Positions 22,835 through 34,494 of a DNA stretch of 64,000 bases are shown here, piece after piece. Under the pieces are notes generated by a model. That model made no database searches and was not told the DNA's origin. It worked only from the letters and a program-made list of their open reading frames with translations. The DNA comes from Kudoa neothunni. Taxonomy: Eukaryota; Cnidaria. The position numbers and the translations under genes are program-made. Where the stretch lies: the NCBI GenBank assembly GCA_964304625.1, contig OZ199839.1:7750001-7814000 (forward strand). The letters are read 5' to 3'. Each line of letters opens with the position of its first letter. Within the stretch, counting starts at the first letter, position 1.

Positions 22835-25335
22835 TAACTAATTCAAATAATACAACAATTAATAATGATAATGCCATATTAATAAGAATCTAATAATATT
22901 GATATACAATCACATTTATATCAATCAGCAATTCCTTATTCTAATTTTAACATTTCAGCATCAAATGTTAATGACGCCGTAGTTAAAGCTAAAGCGGACA
23001 CAAGGCTCAAGGACAGACGGTATTCATATGAAGTTTTGGAAGAAACTTCCTGGTATGAGTACTCGTTCTGGCCCCACTTTTCAATATCTATTGTTAAGAG
23101 CGAGTCAGCAACCAACTACTTGGTTAGAATCGCGTCTTATTCTTCTTGCCCAAAAATTAATGATCCCAATCCGAACGACACAAAACGACTATAGGCCTAT
23201 TTCAATTACAAAAACCATATATAGGATTTTTATGTCTGTAATTAATACTAAAATTAGATCATTGATTAACTTTTCACCAAGTCAAAAAGGTTTTATGCCT
23301 GGCAAAGGATGTGTTGAACATTCTTATGTCGCGCAAGAAAATTCTTGATGATTATCGACGTGGATCGAAACGACTTAGCGCTTGTTGGGTTGACCTTCGA
23401 AAAGCGTTCGACACGGTACCCCCCCCCCCCCCATTGGATCATTTTGCATTTTTTAACAGTAAGTGAGGTCCCTAATTCAATTGTCAATTTAATCAAACAT
23501 TTATACACTAATTCCTACTCTAAAATTAAAGACCATTTAGGATAAACCAGTAACATTCTAACGAACGGTAGAGGAGTGAAACAAGGTTTCCCTTTATCCC
23601 CTCTCCTTTTTAATTTAGTCATAGACCCTTTTCTCTGCTTAATTGACCAATCCAAACTAGGCTTTAATCTTAGAGGAAATAACATTGGAGCTCTGTGTTA
23701 TGCAGACGACATTGTTATTACCTCTAATAATACCAAAAACTGTCAAAAAATCCTTAACATCTACACACCATCCTAGATCTATGCGATATGCAAGCTAATG
23801 TTAAAAAATGCGCTTCTCTCCAAGTCTCTTACAGATCTGGTAGACGTATTATTAACGACCCTAATATCCATATCAATTTAACTTTAAATAACGAACCAAT
23901 CCCACCCCTGGAAGAAAAAATACGTACTTAGGTACGAATAAACATTTGTCATCTCATAAAGATACAATCCTACAATTTATTCAATCTAAATCTAAATTGA
24001 CCAAAATTTCAAATAATTTTCTATTCCCCTATATTATATGAATGTGGAAATTTTAAGAACATCTATTTCCTATTTTAGATTACACTTTAAGATTCAATTG
24101 CATAAGAATTGAAGATTTCAAATCTTTAGACTCTTTCGAACTTAAAAATGGTCGCGAATGATTCAGTCTACTCAACTCCTCATCCACATCCTTTTTCTGC
24201 GCACCAATTAAACTTGGTGGTCTAGATTTAAGAAATATCAGCGATAATTTTCGCGCATTAAGATTAGCTTCTGCTCTAACTGTTCTCAATAGTAATGATG
24301 GGAGAGTTGAGAAAATCGCGCAAACTGCTTTAAAAACCATCATAGCTAAAAGATGCCCTCACACTAATGCGTCTCAAATAACGCCACTACAAACTTTAAA
24401 CGGTGATTCAGATATTAACAACACCGAAGACATTTGAAACCCTTTGTTCTCTACGGGACTAAATCGAAAAATTCTTAATCTAGAATTAATGAGCGCCAAT
24501 GACAATTTTATCATTGGCCTTAATCCATCCACATTATTACGACCTTCGAGCGTTTTTAGAAATCAGTTATCAGTTCTTACGCGCATAAAGCGACTCCGAT
24601 GGCATAATAAACGCAAGTTTTTTGATAAATGGCGCCACCAAGTAGATCAGGATAAGACGGTTAACTGCATCAGTAGACATGGCATCCAATAATTGGATAC
24701 AAAACGGTCATATTAGTGACTACAGCCCACTTTGCACTCCATTGCAGGATGAATTTACTCCCTACTAAAGCTGTACTTTAAAAAGTGAAAAAGGCCCCAG
24801 GCTCTAAATGTCGTCATTTCAGTTGCGAAAATAAAACTCTCGGGCACATTTTTAACTCTTGCAAACATATTACCAATTTAATCATGAAACGCCACAATGT
24901 CTTAAATTCTCTATCGACTAAAATTAAGCTTCCCAAAAACTGGATCGTGTTTATGGACACCAATTTTAATGAAAATTCTAAACGCCAACCTGACCTAATT
25001 ATTCTCAACAGGAAGAAGCATGAAACAATCATACTGGATGTCACAGTAGCTTTTGAAACCGACTCGGCGAGACTAACTAGCGTTAGAGACGGTAAAATTG
25101 CTAAATATCACCAGAACAGCGCCATTCAGAGAGATAAGGTTTTCTGGTATTCCCCTTAGCTTTAGTTTATTATGGATCACTAATTAGTCACCTAGCTAGT
25201 AATTTTGAGTTTTATAAATTACCGGGCCTAAAAAGTAAAGCTATAAAGCGCATTAAAAAGACTGTTACGACAATAATTCTTGAGGATGGTCACACTATCT
25301 ATCGTAATAGTTCTAACATTACGCATTAAGAGGAA
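22835..25335 (+). mobile_element. R2-type LINE, copy B (reverse transcriptase plus restriction-like endonuclease)
   Basis: This is a longer copy of the family seen at 14.6-16.2 kb. After an Asn-rich leader, the reverse transcriptase is readable from about 23.0 kb: N-D-Y-R-P-I-S, V-D-L-R-K-A-F-D-T-V, K-Q-G-F-P-L-S-P-L-L-F-N and the catalytic C-Y-A-D-D near 23700. The thumb follows (about 24.1-24.3 kb), then a zinc knuckle (C-R-H-F-S-C...H) and the endonuclease motif R-Q-P-D-L-I...I-L-D-V-T near 24990-25050. A 14-base C run lies inside the reverse transcriptase at 23419-23432, and several frame changes make it inactive. From 23847 onward it aligns with copy A to a shared 3' end. The 5' limit is uncertain. 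Confidence 0.85.
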
Positions 25336-26400
25336 GAATATAACCTTCATACATTAAGTTTATTTTTAATTTCAATTTAACACTGATTAATTTAAACCCG
25401 AACAACTCAAAATATTTCAATATGAAAGAATCAAAAGACAACCCAAATTCAAAAGCATCAAAATTACAGAACTTTCCTGATATCGAAATAGAGTCTGAAA
25501 TCGCATATCTTCTATCTTCCCATTAACTCTCCAAAGAATACTTTCGAAATTGCTGCCGTTGACTCCATAATAATCAATAGAGAAAAACGTATCGAAAACG
25601 AAAATCAAATAACCTACAAACCTTTACTCAAATAGAGATAGTTGACAGTGATTATCCTGAGTTATATAATCAAAAATAAATGAGAAAGCATCAGCGGGTT
25701 TTAGAAAGTTGCAAGCACTCGTGTGCAAATCGAATGATTCGTCTGCTGATGAACTATACAATGAATTTGTTAACTTGGCGACTGTCCAGGCAAAGTCTTT
25801 ATAAATGTTTAATATTTTAATTTACAAAAACAGAAATCCGCCCAAAAAGAAAAACCACCCTCCAATAGCCAACCAATCCGTACCCAAACAAAATCTTAAG
25901 ATCCATAAGACCCCATCTCATCTTTTACACAATTTTCACAACAGCCACATAAAAATGCACCAAGTTCAAACTCTCAGTTGTAATAAACAATCTAACCAAC
26001 AACAAGATTTCTTTACCAATCCATAGGATATAAAAGATGCGAAACTTCTCCGTTCTACTTTCAAATTGAATATCAAGAAATATGTTTGAGAAATTACGCA
26101 AACATTACCTAAATGGTGCCAACTATTTACCAATTAAACCTCAGAATCCCTCAAGCTACCCATCCCAACGCTACCTGGACATTTTTGAGAATTGCCAGAT
26201 ATCCGGAAACACCATAGTGCAAATAAGGATCAACTACTTAAAAATCAATGAAATGACGAGGCTAGTAGACATACTTTCAGGTATCTTCGTTATCGCGTGT
26301 ATTCGTAGTTTTTCGATGTTCACATGTATTTTTCTCTATGTTGTTCGCGCATTGGTTCGCTGTTCCTTCTTTGTCTTTAATTCCAAAAATCATTAAGAGA
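25336..26400 (+). other. Unassigned region with weak coding traces
   Basis: Short frames (25805-26026, rich in Pro, Lys, Asn and His; 26082-26396, with a hydrophobic C-terminal half) and a charged stretch near 25690-25800 hint at eroded coding sequence, perhaps the upstream part of the Penelope-like element that follows or another retroelement leader. I cannot assign them to a family. Confidence 0.25.
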
Positions 26401-26404
26401 AACA

Positions 26405-26745
26405 CTTCAACTTGATATTGAGATGGTAACGGACACCACGATCAACTTCCTCGATCTGAACTTTATAAAAATACCAAATTCAACAAAGTTATTGTATACC
26501 ACAAACTACAAGTTGACTCACTCGTTTAATTTCATTCATTCTGCCCCATCGTACCCACAATCCAACAAAAGAGCAATTATATCCTCACAGATTCTTCGCA
26601 ATCTGCGCACAAATGCTTCCCTAACAGAGGACGTTTTTGTGAATCTGTTGAATAACAAATGTATAAGTTTGGGCTACAGTGAAAAAATTATCCAAAGGAT
26701 GAAAACGGAGGAATGGTCCTCGTTCCGCTTAAACCCCTCATAAAC
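26405..26745 (+). mobile_element. Penelope-like element reverse transcriptase fragment
   Basis: The plus strand reads as the palm/thumb junction of a Penelope-type reverse transcriptase. The clues are I-N-F-L-D-L-N-F, then T-N-Y-K-L-T-H-S, S-Y-P-Q-S-N-K-R-A-I-I and the L-R-N-L-R block. The catalytic Y-A-D-D region and the GIY-YIG endonuclease were not found, so only a fragment survives. Confidence 0.6.
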
Positions 26746-26842
26746 TAATGTCGACGATCAGCCTATAACCAACCGACCCCCATGCGAATGGAACTTATCA
26801 ACTTAGAAAATTTGTCCGCATGATTTTCCAGTCCACCCTTCA

Positions 26843-28765
26843 TTGAACCGAGCCTCGGTTATAATGCAAAAATTAATCCTGAACTGGAACCTATGTATTG
26901 CTTTTTCACAGTATAGAAAGACAGAGGCGTGCTTGCTCAAAACAGCGCCAAATTTCAACAGAAATCATTATCTGATCTGGGCTTTGTGTCAACTGACAAA
27001 CCAATTTTGCAAGCATCCTACGAAATATCATTTTTGATTGGAAAACTAAGAAAGCCTCATACAATTGGCGAATCATTAATTAAGCCAGCTGCGATTAAAA
27101 TGGCAAATATCCTTATAGGTAAGGCTGTCGAAACTAAATTTCCCCAAGTTTCTCTCCCAGTAATACTGTGCGATGCAGAATTATAGATATGAGCAATGAA
27201 ATACTGTCGCAAATACTGGAATAACTGATTTCAAGCCCACTAAAATTTAGCCTCCAACATGACGAAACTACGGATATTGTTATGTGCCAGCTTTCTGTAT
27301 TTGTGATATATTTCCACCAAAATTCCATAAAAGAAGAAATCATATTCTGTAGACTTCCCAAGAAGACGACAAGAGCATTTGATATAAAAAAATGGTTGAT
27401 GACTTTCTCCAAGAACATCAACTTATATGGGATATGATGTCTACTATATGTAATGATGATGCTCCTTCCATGCTTGGAAAAACTCTGGTTTTGGGTCTTT
27501 AGTGAAAGCTGATGCTCCGCATATAATTACAACACACTGTATTTTTCATTGACATGCGTTGGCCGTGAAAACCTTTCTCCGAAACTCAAATTTGTATTGG
27601 ATACTGTTGTTGAATATGTGAATTACGTGCGAAAAAGTGCATTAAATCATAATTTTTAAGGATTTATGAAATGAGTTGGGCTCGGATTTTGAAACACTTT
27701 ATACCATTCAAATGTTCGATGATGGTTGTCTAAGGGAACGAAAGCATCAACATGCCCATCATTTTTCCGATGCAAAATTTGTTATTACATTGGCATATAT
27801 GACTAATATCTTGAATACTCTGAACCAGCTCAATCTTCAAATGCAAGGAGGTGGAATAAATATAATCGAAGTTGAAGAAGAGGTTCTAGGGTTTCTTAAA
27901 AAATTAGTTCTAAGGATGCGCAGGGTACAAAATGGGAACTTTGCTAATTTTCCTTTGCTGGATGATTGCACTAGTAATTTTGAAGATATCTGTGGGTTTT
28001 CAGATGTTTCTATACTCGATAACGTGAAGACTCAATTGTTTTACATTTAAATAAGCTAAGAAAATCCGTTGAAGGATATTTTCCAAGACATATCCTATCC
28101 AACATGGATAAGACAACTATTTCTGTTTTCAGTATCATCGTCTGATGTAAATAATATATATTTGGATGGATTAATTAGTTTACAACAACAAAAACTGTAA
28201 CAATGATTATTCAATACTTCAACATTATCCAATTTTTGGTGTAATTAAGCAACAAATTACCCATTGGTTGCAAATACTGCCCTTAACCTAATCGTCCCAT
28301 TTCTATCAACATACCTATGTGAACAATCATTCTCGACTTTATTGGATATTAGAACAAAAAAACGAAACGGGCTTGAATGTGGTAATGACATGAGAATAGC
28401 GTTAACCAAAGTTGAACCTAGAATTTTAAAAATAATTAATGAAAAACAGAAGCAAATTTCACATTAGTTTTTATTTATATATCTGTTTTTATTTTCTGTA
28501 ATGCGAAAATCATAGGTAACTTTCCAAATTTTAATATTATGTTTTGTTTAATAGGGGTTACACGGATTTAAAATTGTTAACAAATAAATTTTTGAAACTT
28601 TAGATAATTATGGCGCATAAAAATGTATTTATTACTTTTAAACTAAACGGACTGATGGCTTTATAAAATGACGGAAAAACATGCTATTATAACAGGGAGG
28701 GATTCAATAGAGATTTTTTAGGATCTATATGGGTTAGATGAGGTATGAAAGGTTGGGGACCATTG
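26843..28765 (+). mobile_element. hAT transposon, ZBED5/SCAND3-like transposase, decayed
   Basis: The transposase is on the plus strand. Readable blocks are the P-H-T-I-G-E-S-L-I-K-P-A-A region (about 27055), the long helical middle domain (about 27676-28050) and the C-terminal dimerisation region with L-C-E-Q-S-F-S-T-L-L and I-A-L-T-K-V-E-P-R-I (28300-28440), typical of hAT enzymes of the ZBED5 group. The frame is broken several times. The right terminus is probably at 28765, where the inverted bases read CAATGGTCCCCAACCTTT, a hAT-style end. No matching left terminus was found. A piggyBac derivative begins ten bases further on. Confidence 0.8.
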
Positions 28766-28774
28766 CATTATGGG

Positions 28775-29681
28775 TTAACCTTCCGAGCGCCTCAAAATCG
28801 ACTATGCATACATACACTTGGTGATTTGGGGTAAACTTGACTCCAGGCGGTTATTGCATCGTTAAATGCAATAAATAGTTATGCAATCATATGTAAATTC
28901 AATAAAAATTTATCGAAAAACTTCTGCCGTATTCTTACCAAGATTTACACTGCGTATATACAAAATAATTCGAATATGTGTGAATTTGTTGGCGCAACCT
29001 GTGTTTTGTCGACTTGGACCTTATTGTAACGAATTAATGAGATAAATAATGTTTGACGTGTAAAAATAGTTCAATTTCTTCTTTTACTAGAAATATTGAT
29101 AAATCAAACTCATTTGTGAAGTGAGTAACATTAGTCTTCTCACAAAACACATAAATCCTCATTTTCATCGTCAGATTCACCAGAATTTGAATTTCGAAAA
29201 TTAAAATAAGTGGCATAACATAATTTGTTAGAATCGCTCTCATAATCAGTGAAAAAAATCTCATCAAAGTCTTCCTTAGGCTTTTGTCAGCATGCTTCGG
29301 GTACATTCGTGCGAATGGCGCGGTAAAACGGATGCCTCCGTGTCATCGCGTATGACATCGTTTACATGTTTTCCTTATTTTCTCAATATTCTGCCCACAG
29401 AATTTAACCAAATTCAACCATTCATTTCTTTAAAAATTCTGTTACCATTGAAAACAATAAAAACCCTGGGGTCAAATAGACCCCAAAAATACTAAATGTG
29501 TGATTATTTTGTTTATCGTTGTTTATTCTATTTTTTCAAATTTTTATTAAATAATTATAAATACTATTTATTTTAGGAGTATACACTGGATATTACAATT
29601 GTTAAATTCTTTTATGTATATAAAATTTGTAATACAATAGGCTCTGGAGTCAAATTGACCCCAGAAACTTCGGAAGGTTAC
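28775..29681. mobile_element. piggyBac-type non-autonomous element (about 0.9 kb)
   Basis: The left end is TTAA (28775-28778) followed by CCTTCCGAGCGCCTC. The right end is the inverse, CGGAAGG, followed by TTAC (29678-29681), a one-base change from the expected TTAA duplication. Subterminal palindromes of the form GGRGTC-N5-GACYCC occur at 29644-29664 and 29666-adjacent in the right arm (also 29466-29485), with a weaker copy near 28826-28845. On the minus strand near 29150-29290 a short acidic frame (E-D-F-D-E-I-F-F-T-D-Y-E-S-D-S) resembles the N-terminus of piggyBac transposases. The catalytic part is missing. Confidence 0.75.
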
Positions 29682-29860
29682 AGAACATCAACGATTTTTT
29701 GGTTTGGCAAATTAATATTGGAAATTTGTTATTGTGTTTCCTAAAATTGCATTTTCAGTGTATGTATGAATTACATAAAGAAGAAAAACTTGAGGTGGAC
29801 GCGAAATGTGATGATAGTTTAAATACATTAAAAAAATTTATTGAATTACTCATTAAATAG
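29681..29860 (+). other. Unassigned 60-codon open stretch abutting the piggyBac end
   Basis: The frame is open across the transposon boundary and ends at TAG 29858-29860. A possible splice acceptor (TTTTCAG) ends at 29758. The last 34 codons are charged and helix-like (H-K-E-E-K-L-E-V-D-A-K-C-D-D). It could be a terminal host exon or chance. No family is recognised. Confidence 0.25.
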
Positions 29861-30099
29861 ATCCACCTTCACCCGACCCCTTAATAACTTGGTATACATG
29901 CATGTAATGAAACTACTGGGGTAGTTGTATCCAAAATAATCAATGGAATTGGAAAAAACTATTACATTTGCTATTCATTGCTCATTAAACAAAGAAAAAT
30001 TATGACATTACAAGAAAATAGACGTTTACTCTTGTTTGTTATTGAAAATATTTCAAATCATGTCTGATTGGAATAACATTCATATGTACGAAAAGACCG

Positions 30100-30700
30100 C
30101 AATTTTTAACCCGGTTTACCGTCGAAATACCCAACAGGTCAGATAGCTAGGTGGTTAGAACAATCGTCAGAATATGTCCTGCAAATTAGTCATAAATCCG
30201 GTAGAGATCATATCAACGCAGATACAACGTCCGGGCTATCAAATATGTCTCGTGGTATAGACAAATGGAATATCAAGTGAAAAAAAATTGAATAACACAA
30301 AGAGACGATATTATATTGAAGAAGAGAATTGAATGGTTTGTAAAAAAATTTTTCCCAAAAATTTTACAGAAAATCAAGTCTATCGTAGGTACATAAGTTA
30401 TGGATGGTTAGAAATACCTTAAAAGTAATCGATGGTGTTCTTCATAGAAAATTTTAAGATATGAAAACTCTAAATATTATGCTATGGTTAATTATTCCAG
30501 TTAAAGTAAGAGGTACGTTCTTTGGGCTGGTCCATGATACTATAACATATAGAAATCTTTGTCAAAATAGGCCAAAGAACAAAAGATTGATTATATCAGC
30601 CTTATCAAAGAAAAGATTGGTGTGAGTTGTATGCTAAATGTGTAAAAAGAAAAGCAATAACGAATAAATGTTCATGAAAATTGTCAAAAACTACCCTAAG
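30100..30700 (+). mobile_element. Ty3/gypsy pol fragment (RNase H to integrase zinc region), fossil
   Basis: A plus-strand stretch near 30120-30260 has the end-of-RNase-H signature (Q-I-A-R-W-L-E-Q, G-R-D-H-I-N-A-D), followed near 30490-30560 by text like the integrase N-terminal region. It is a short, heavily broken remnant with no LTRs. Confidence 0.6.
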
Positions 30701-31103
30701 ATATTATATGGAAATAATGATACTTAATATAATTAGCGCTCCTGAACGAACCCATAAAACAAACTAAATTGATATATTTTTATCGTTCAAGACTTACTAA
30801 AGAAACTGAAGGCTTCGGAGTCAAAAAACAAATGGCCAAAACCATTACATTAGCAAAAATTTAATGAATAATGTTTCCGTTGGATTTGAAGTACCCAAAA
30901 ATTATACATACTAAGGAACTAAGTTTGAATCAAAATTTCTGAATGTGTAAATTAATAGGTATATTGAGAACACGAAGGTAACCAAGAAATAATCGATATA
31001 ACGGAAATTATAAATGTATTAATATAACAAATATTATGTTAAGCAGATTTTCGGAAAATCGTATCTGTAATGAACTTTTAAGATTTTTAATGATAATCTA
31101 GAA

Positions 31104-34029
31104 CAGCGGTTCCCTACAAATTTTACTCTCGCACCCCAGGCAGCTGCCGAAACTATGTTTGCATCAAATCTTAATTCACAGTAAAAAGGATTAAAGACAA
31201 TCAGTTTTCTAATTCGACCTTTATTACAATTTAAATTTATATATTTCAAATTTAAAGTATAAACTCTTCTTAGGATTAATCGAATTTTATAAAAATACAG
31301 ATTGGAAAAAACGTTTAAGTTTTCTTGATTAATTTTCCATATTTAAACTTTAAAATACACAAAAATATTTGGTATTTTATTTTTAGATTTTACTATGAAA
31401 ATCCAGATAAATCTATTTTTTTAAATCATTTACGTACAGTGTTCAAAATAGGAATGAAATGGGAATGCAAAGAAATCAATAAATCTATTGAAATAACTTT
31501 ATAGAAATAAAAAAAAGGATAAAATATTTTTTGACTGTCTACTTTCTTGTTCTTTGCGATCGTTAAATAACATTTCAAATCGTGGTTCTTTGTTAGTTAA
31601 TGAGATTCGCAAATCATTCTCAGGATTTAACAAATTTCTATATTTGTTTTCTATATGCACCAAAAATGAAAAATCTGACTCACACAACCAAGTTGTAGAA
31701 AATGGGATTAGAATATTCAACGCTCGCTTTGCAAGGAATGCATAAGCAGTCTGAGCATGACACCAAAATTTTTCAAGTGTATTTTAGTCATATATGAGTT
31801 TCATCGCTTGACATTCATGCAAATCAATTAGCTCTTCTATATCGTGATCGTCATTACACATATTTTCAAATTTAAACGAAAATGGGTTGATGATCCAAAC
31901 GTCAGATGCGTCCAAATTTCCTGTCGAAAAATACCCATCAAATGAGAGAATCAACGCTATAAGGTGATAAACAATGTCAGACATTATATTTTATCCAAAT
32001 TTTTGATTATCTTCAAACTGAAGAATTTCATCTTGAATCCTTAAGCTCCACAAAAGTAATTTCCTACGAAATGCACGCAGTTTTTCAGTCAGAGGCTGTC
32101 ACAATATTCATGTCCTTCCCTTGAATTGAATAACTCAAATCGTTAAAATGTAAAAATATATCATTCAAGTAGGCCAGTATTATTAAAAAGTTTGGCTCCT
32201 CAAAAGCTTCAACCAGCTCTGATTTTTGTCTACTTAAAAATTCTTGAATTTCATTTCTAAGGCTAAAAAATCTTTCCAAGACTTTACCTCGAGAAAGCCA
32301 TCTAACTTCGATATGAAATAGTAGAACTGAAGAATCAGCATCAAGTTCACTGCAAAATGCCTTGAACAATCGATGATTTAATGCTCTTCCGCGAATAAAA
32401 TCGATAATTTTCACACACGTATCCATAATTCTTTTAAAATTATCCGGTATAGTTTTAGACATCAACGCGTGGCGATGAAGGAAACAATGTGTAATCAAAA
32501 CATCTGGTACTTCATTTCTGATTAATGAAACAAACCAGATCTATTACCTAGCATGGCTGGAGCTCCATCAGTACAAACAGACCCAATTCGACCATTGTTT
32601 AACGAGCCAATCATACAGCTCATCACCATCTATATTTTTAATTTCCCCTAAAAATGTTTCCATTTAGTTTCAATATCCGTATTTTTGAATTTATCTTCGT
32701 GTGAATGAATTCTATCAATTTTTAAATGACCTTAAACATGACAATGTATTAATATTCAAAATAGATCATTATATCACTCAATTTAAACTTAGAAATTGTC
32801 ACCTTTTCGATGACTTCCAATATTTTTATCGAATTATAACAATCAATGATTTCTCTTTTTTTCCTATTTATTACGGTTTTAACGGAGCATAATGAAGAAA
32901 ATACCTCTATTTTTAAATAGATGGGTTACTTAAACTACGCAATCACGAGACTTTATATATAAATAAAAAAAAATTATTTTTTAATATTAATAATGATTAT
33001 GAAATGATAAAATAATAACAATACCAAAAAACTAAGTTTCTCTCTAAAAAGAATAACGTCGAAATTTTGGAATTACGCAATATCCAGTCAAGTAGTATCC
33101 AATCTCGATTGTAGTTATGTTTATAATCTAAGCAAATAAATAGTTGTAAATAGGCAAATCAAGACCGATACCTAAGTCTAAAATGTGATTAGTAATTGTT
33201 AATAATATACGTGGGTGACAACGAAGGTACTTTAATCTTCCGAGCGCTCCGAAAATTACTATACATTTAGTGCTTTTGGGGCTATGTATGACCCCAAAAC
33301 TCTCGGAAGGTTAAATTATTATAACAAAAATTATGCTAACTGTATATATCTAATACAAATACGACAATCTTATTATAACAATGAACTGTATACAGTTCAT
33401 TATATATATAATAATATTTGTACCATTTATAATTTTGTATGGTCTAAAACTTAAATTTAAACATGAAATAATTTCGTTAAACGTGTATGATAAGGTGGTA
33501 GATGCATATAGTTGAGAGAATTAATTTTTTTTAATGTATATCATTCGCAAAACATGTTCCAACAGTATTTCTCGTACTTTTCCAAATACACTTTGAAAAT
33601 GGAAGCATTATTAATAATAATAATATATTAGTGAAACTCTCAAATGTTAGCAATAAGAAAGCCAAACACATTCACAATCCCCCCTTTATAAATAATAAAT
33701 ATATGTCGGCGTAATATTTTATTAGAATGGACTAATCGAAATTATCCACCGTAGATGTAGCAGCCATTACCGTTGAGGTAAGATTTGATATTAGAATATA
33801 CCGGCCAAGATTCTTTTTTGGTATCAGTATATTTAATGTTATTTTTTTCTTAAGGTGTCACGTACCCAACGTATAATCGTCATAACAATTAAATGGTAAT
33901 AACTATGTTTAATTAACGAATAATTAGACCAAACCTTCATTATTGAAATTGCAACAGATTTTTACATTCGATTTTGAGTGATTCTCACCCCCTAGGATAG
34001 CCTCCCGCATCCCCTGTAGGGAACCACTG
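31104..34029 (-). mobile_element. hAT transposon remains, ZBED5-type transposase on the minus strand
   Basis: A minus-strand hAT transposase is readable. The middle domain lies at 32085-32498 (H-R-H-A-L-M-S-K, V-R-W-L-S-R-G-K-V-L-E-R-F-F), and the C-terminal dimerisation domain at 31499-31720 (T-T-W-L-C-E-S-D-F-S, D-L-R-I-S-L-T-N-K-E-P-R). The domains are separated by stops and the N-terminal BED finger was not found. hAT-style ends bracket it: CAGCGGTTCCCTACA at 31104 and its inverse CAGTGGTTCCCTACA ending at 34029. The eight bases outside the ends (ATCTAGAA and GTTTATGC) do not match, so the two ends may come from a rearranged insertion. A 75-bp piggyBac micro-element is nested at 33236-33310. 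Confidence 0.75.
33232..33314. mobile_element. 75-bp piggyBac-type micro-element with TTAA duplication
   Basis: TTAA at 33232-33235 and TTAA at 33311-33314 enclose 75 bases. The left end reads TCTTCCGAGCGCTCC and the right end, inverted, CCTTCCGAGAGTTTTGGGG. A palindrome GGGGCTATGTATGACCCC sits at the right subterminal position. It has no coding content and would depend on a transposase elsewhere. Confidence 0.8.
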
Positions 34030-34311
34030 GTTTATGCCATTCAAACACTCTACTTCTACTCATGGAATTGTCTAAAAATTCTTTTTGAATCATTGCATAA
34101 ATTTCGGTATTTCTTTTCCCAAGTTTCACATAGAATTTAATACAAATCCTTTGCTCGTGGTTTTCTGGCATTCTTGCGAGCGACGTCGGCCCATTCCTCA
34201 ACTTAAACAACTAGCTGTCATATTTTATTTTATAAAATATTTTTTTTAAATTACATCTTTGTCATATGAGGAGATATTTAAAAAGTCTCGATACTTTTTG
34301 ATCAGCCCATG
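34030..34311 (-). mobile_element. mariner 5' fragment (inverted repeat plus HTH of transposase)
   Basis: On the minus strand the terminal sequence reads CATGGGCTGATCAAAAAGTA from 34311, preceded by TA at 34312-34313, as expected for a mariner end. A frame then encodes the N-terminal helix-turn-helix of a mariner transposase (E-Q-R-I-C-I-K-F-Y, S-M-S-R-S-R-V-F-E-W-H-K) to about 34030, where it stops exactly at a hAT terminus. The catalytic domain is absent. Confidence 0.8.
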
Positions 34312-34492
34312 TATAACCACATTTGAAACATTAACAGCACAATAATATTTGTTAATACTATTCAAATTAATTAATTCAACAGCGCCTCATATTAGGAAGT
34401 AATGATACCATTTTTAAGATTTATTCATTTCATGCATTTGATATTTCATATCATGCGAAACCTTAGATTCTGATACCCAAACGAATTTAATA
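34312..34492. other. Short spacer between mariner and pogo remains
   Basis: AT-rich DNA with no recognised feature. Confidence 0.4.
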
Positions 34493-34494
34493 TA

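Noticed and set aside
31104-34029. Treating the two hAT-style ends as one clean insertion
   Set aside because: The inner ends match each other well, but the outer octamers ATCTAGAA and GTTTATGC differ, so a target duplication is not shown.
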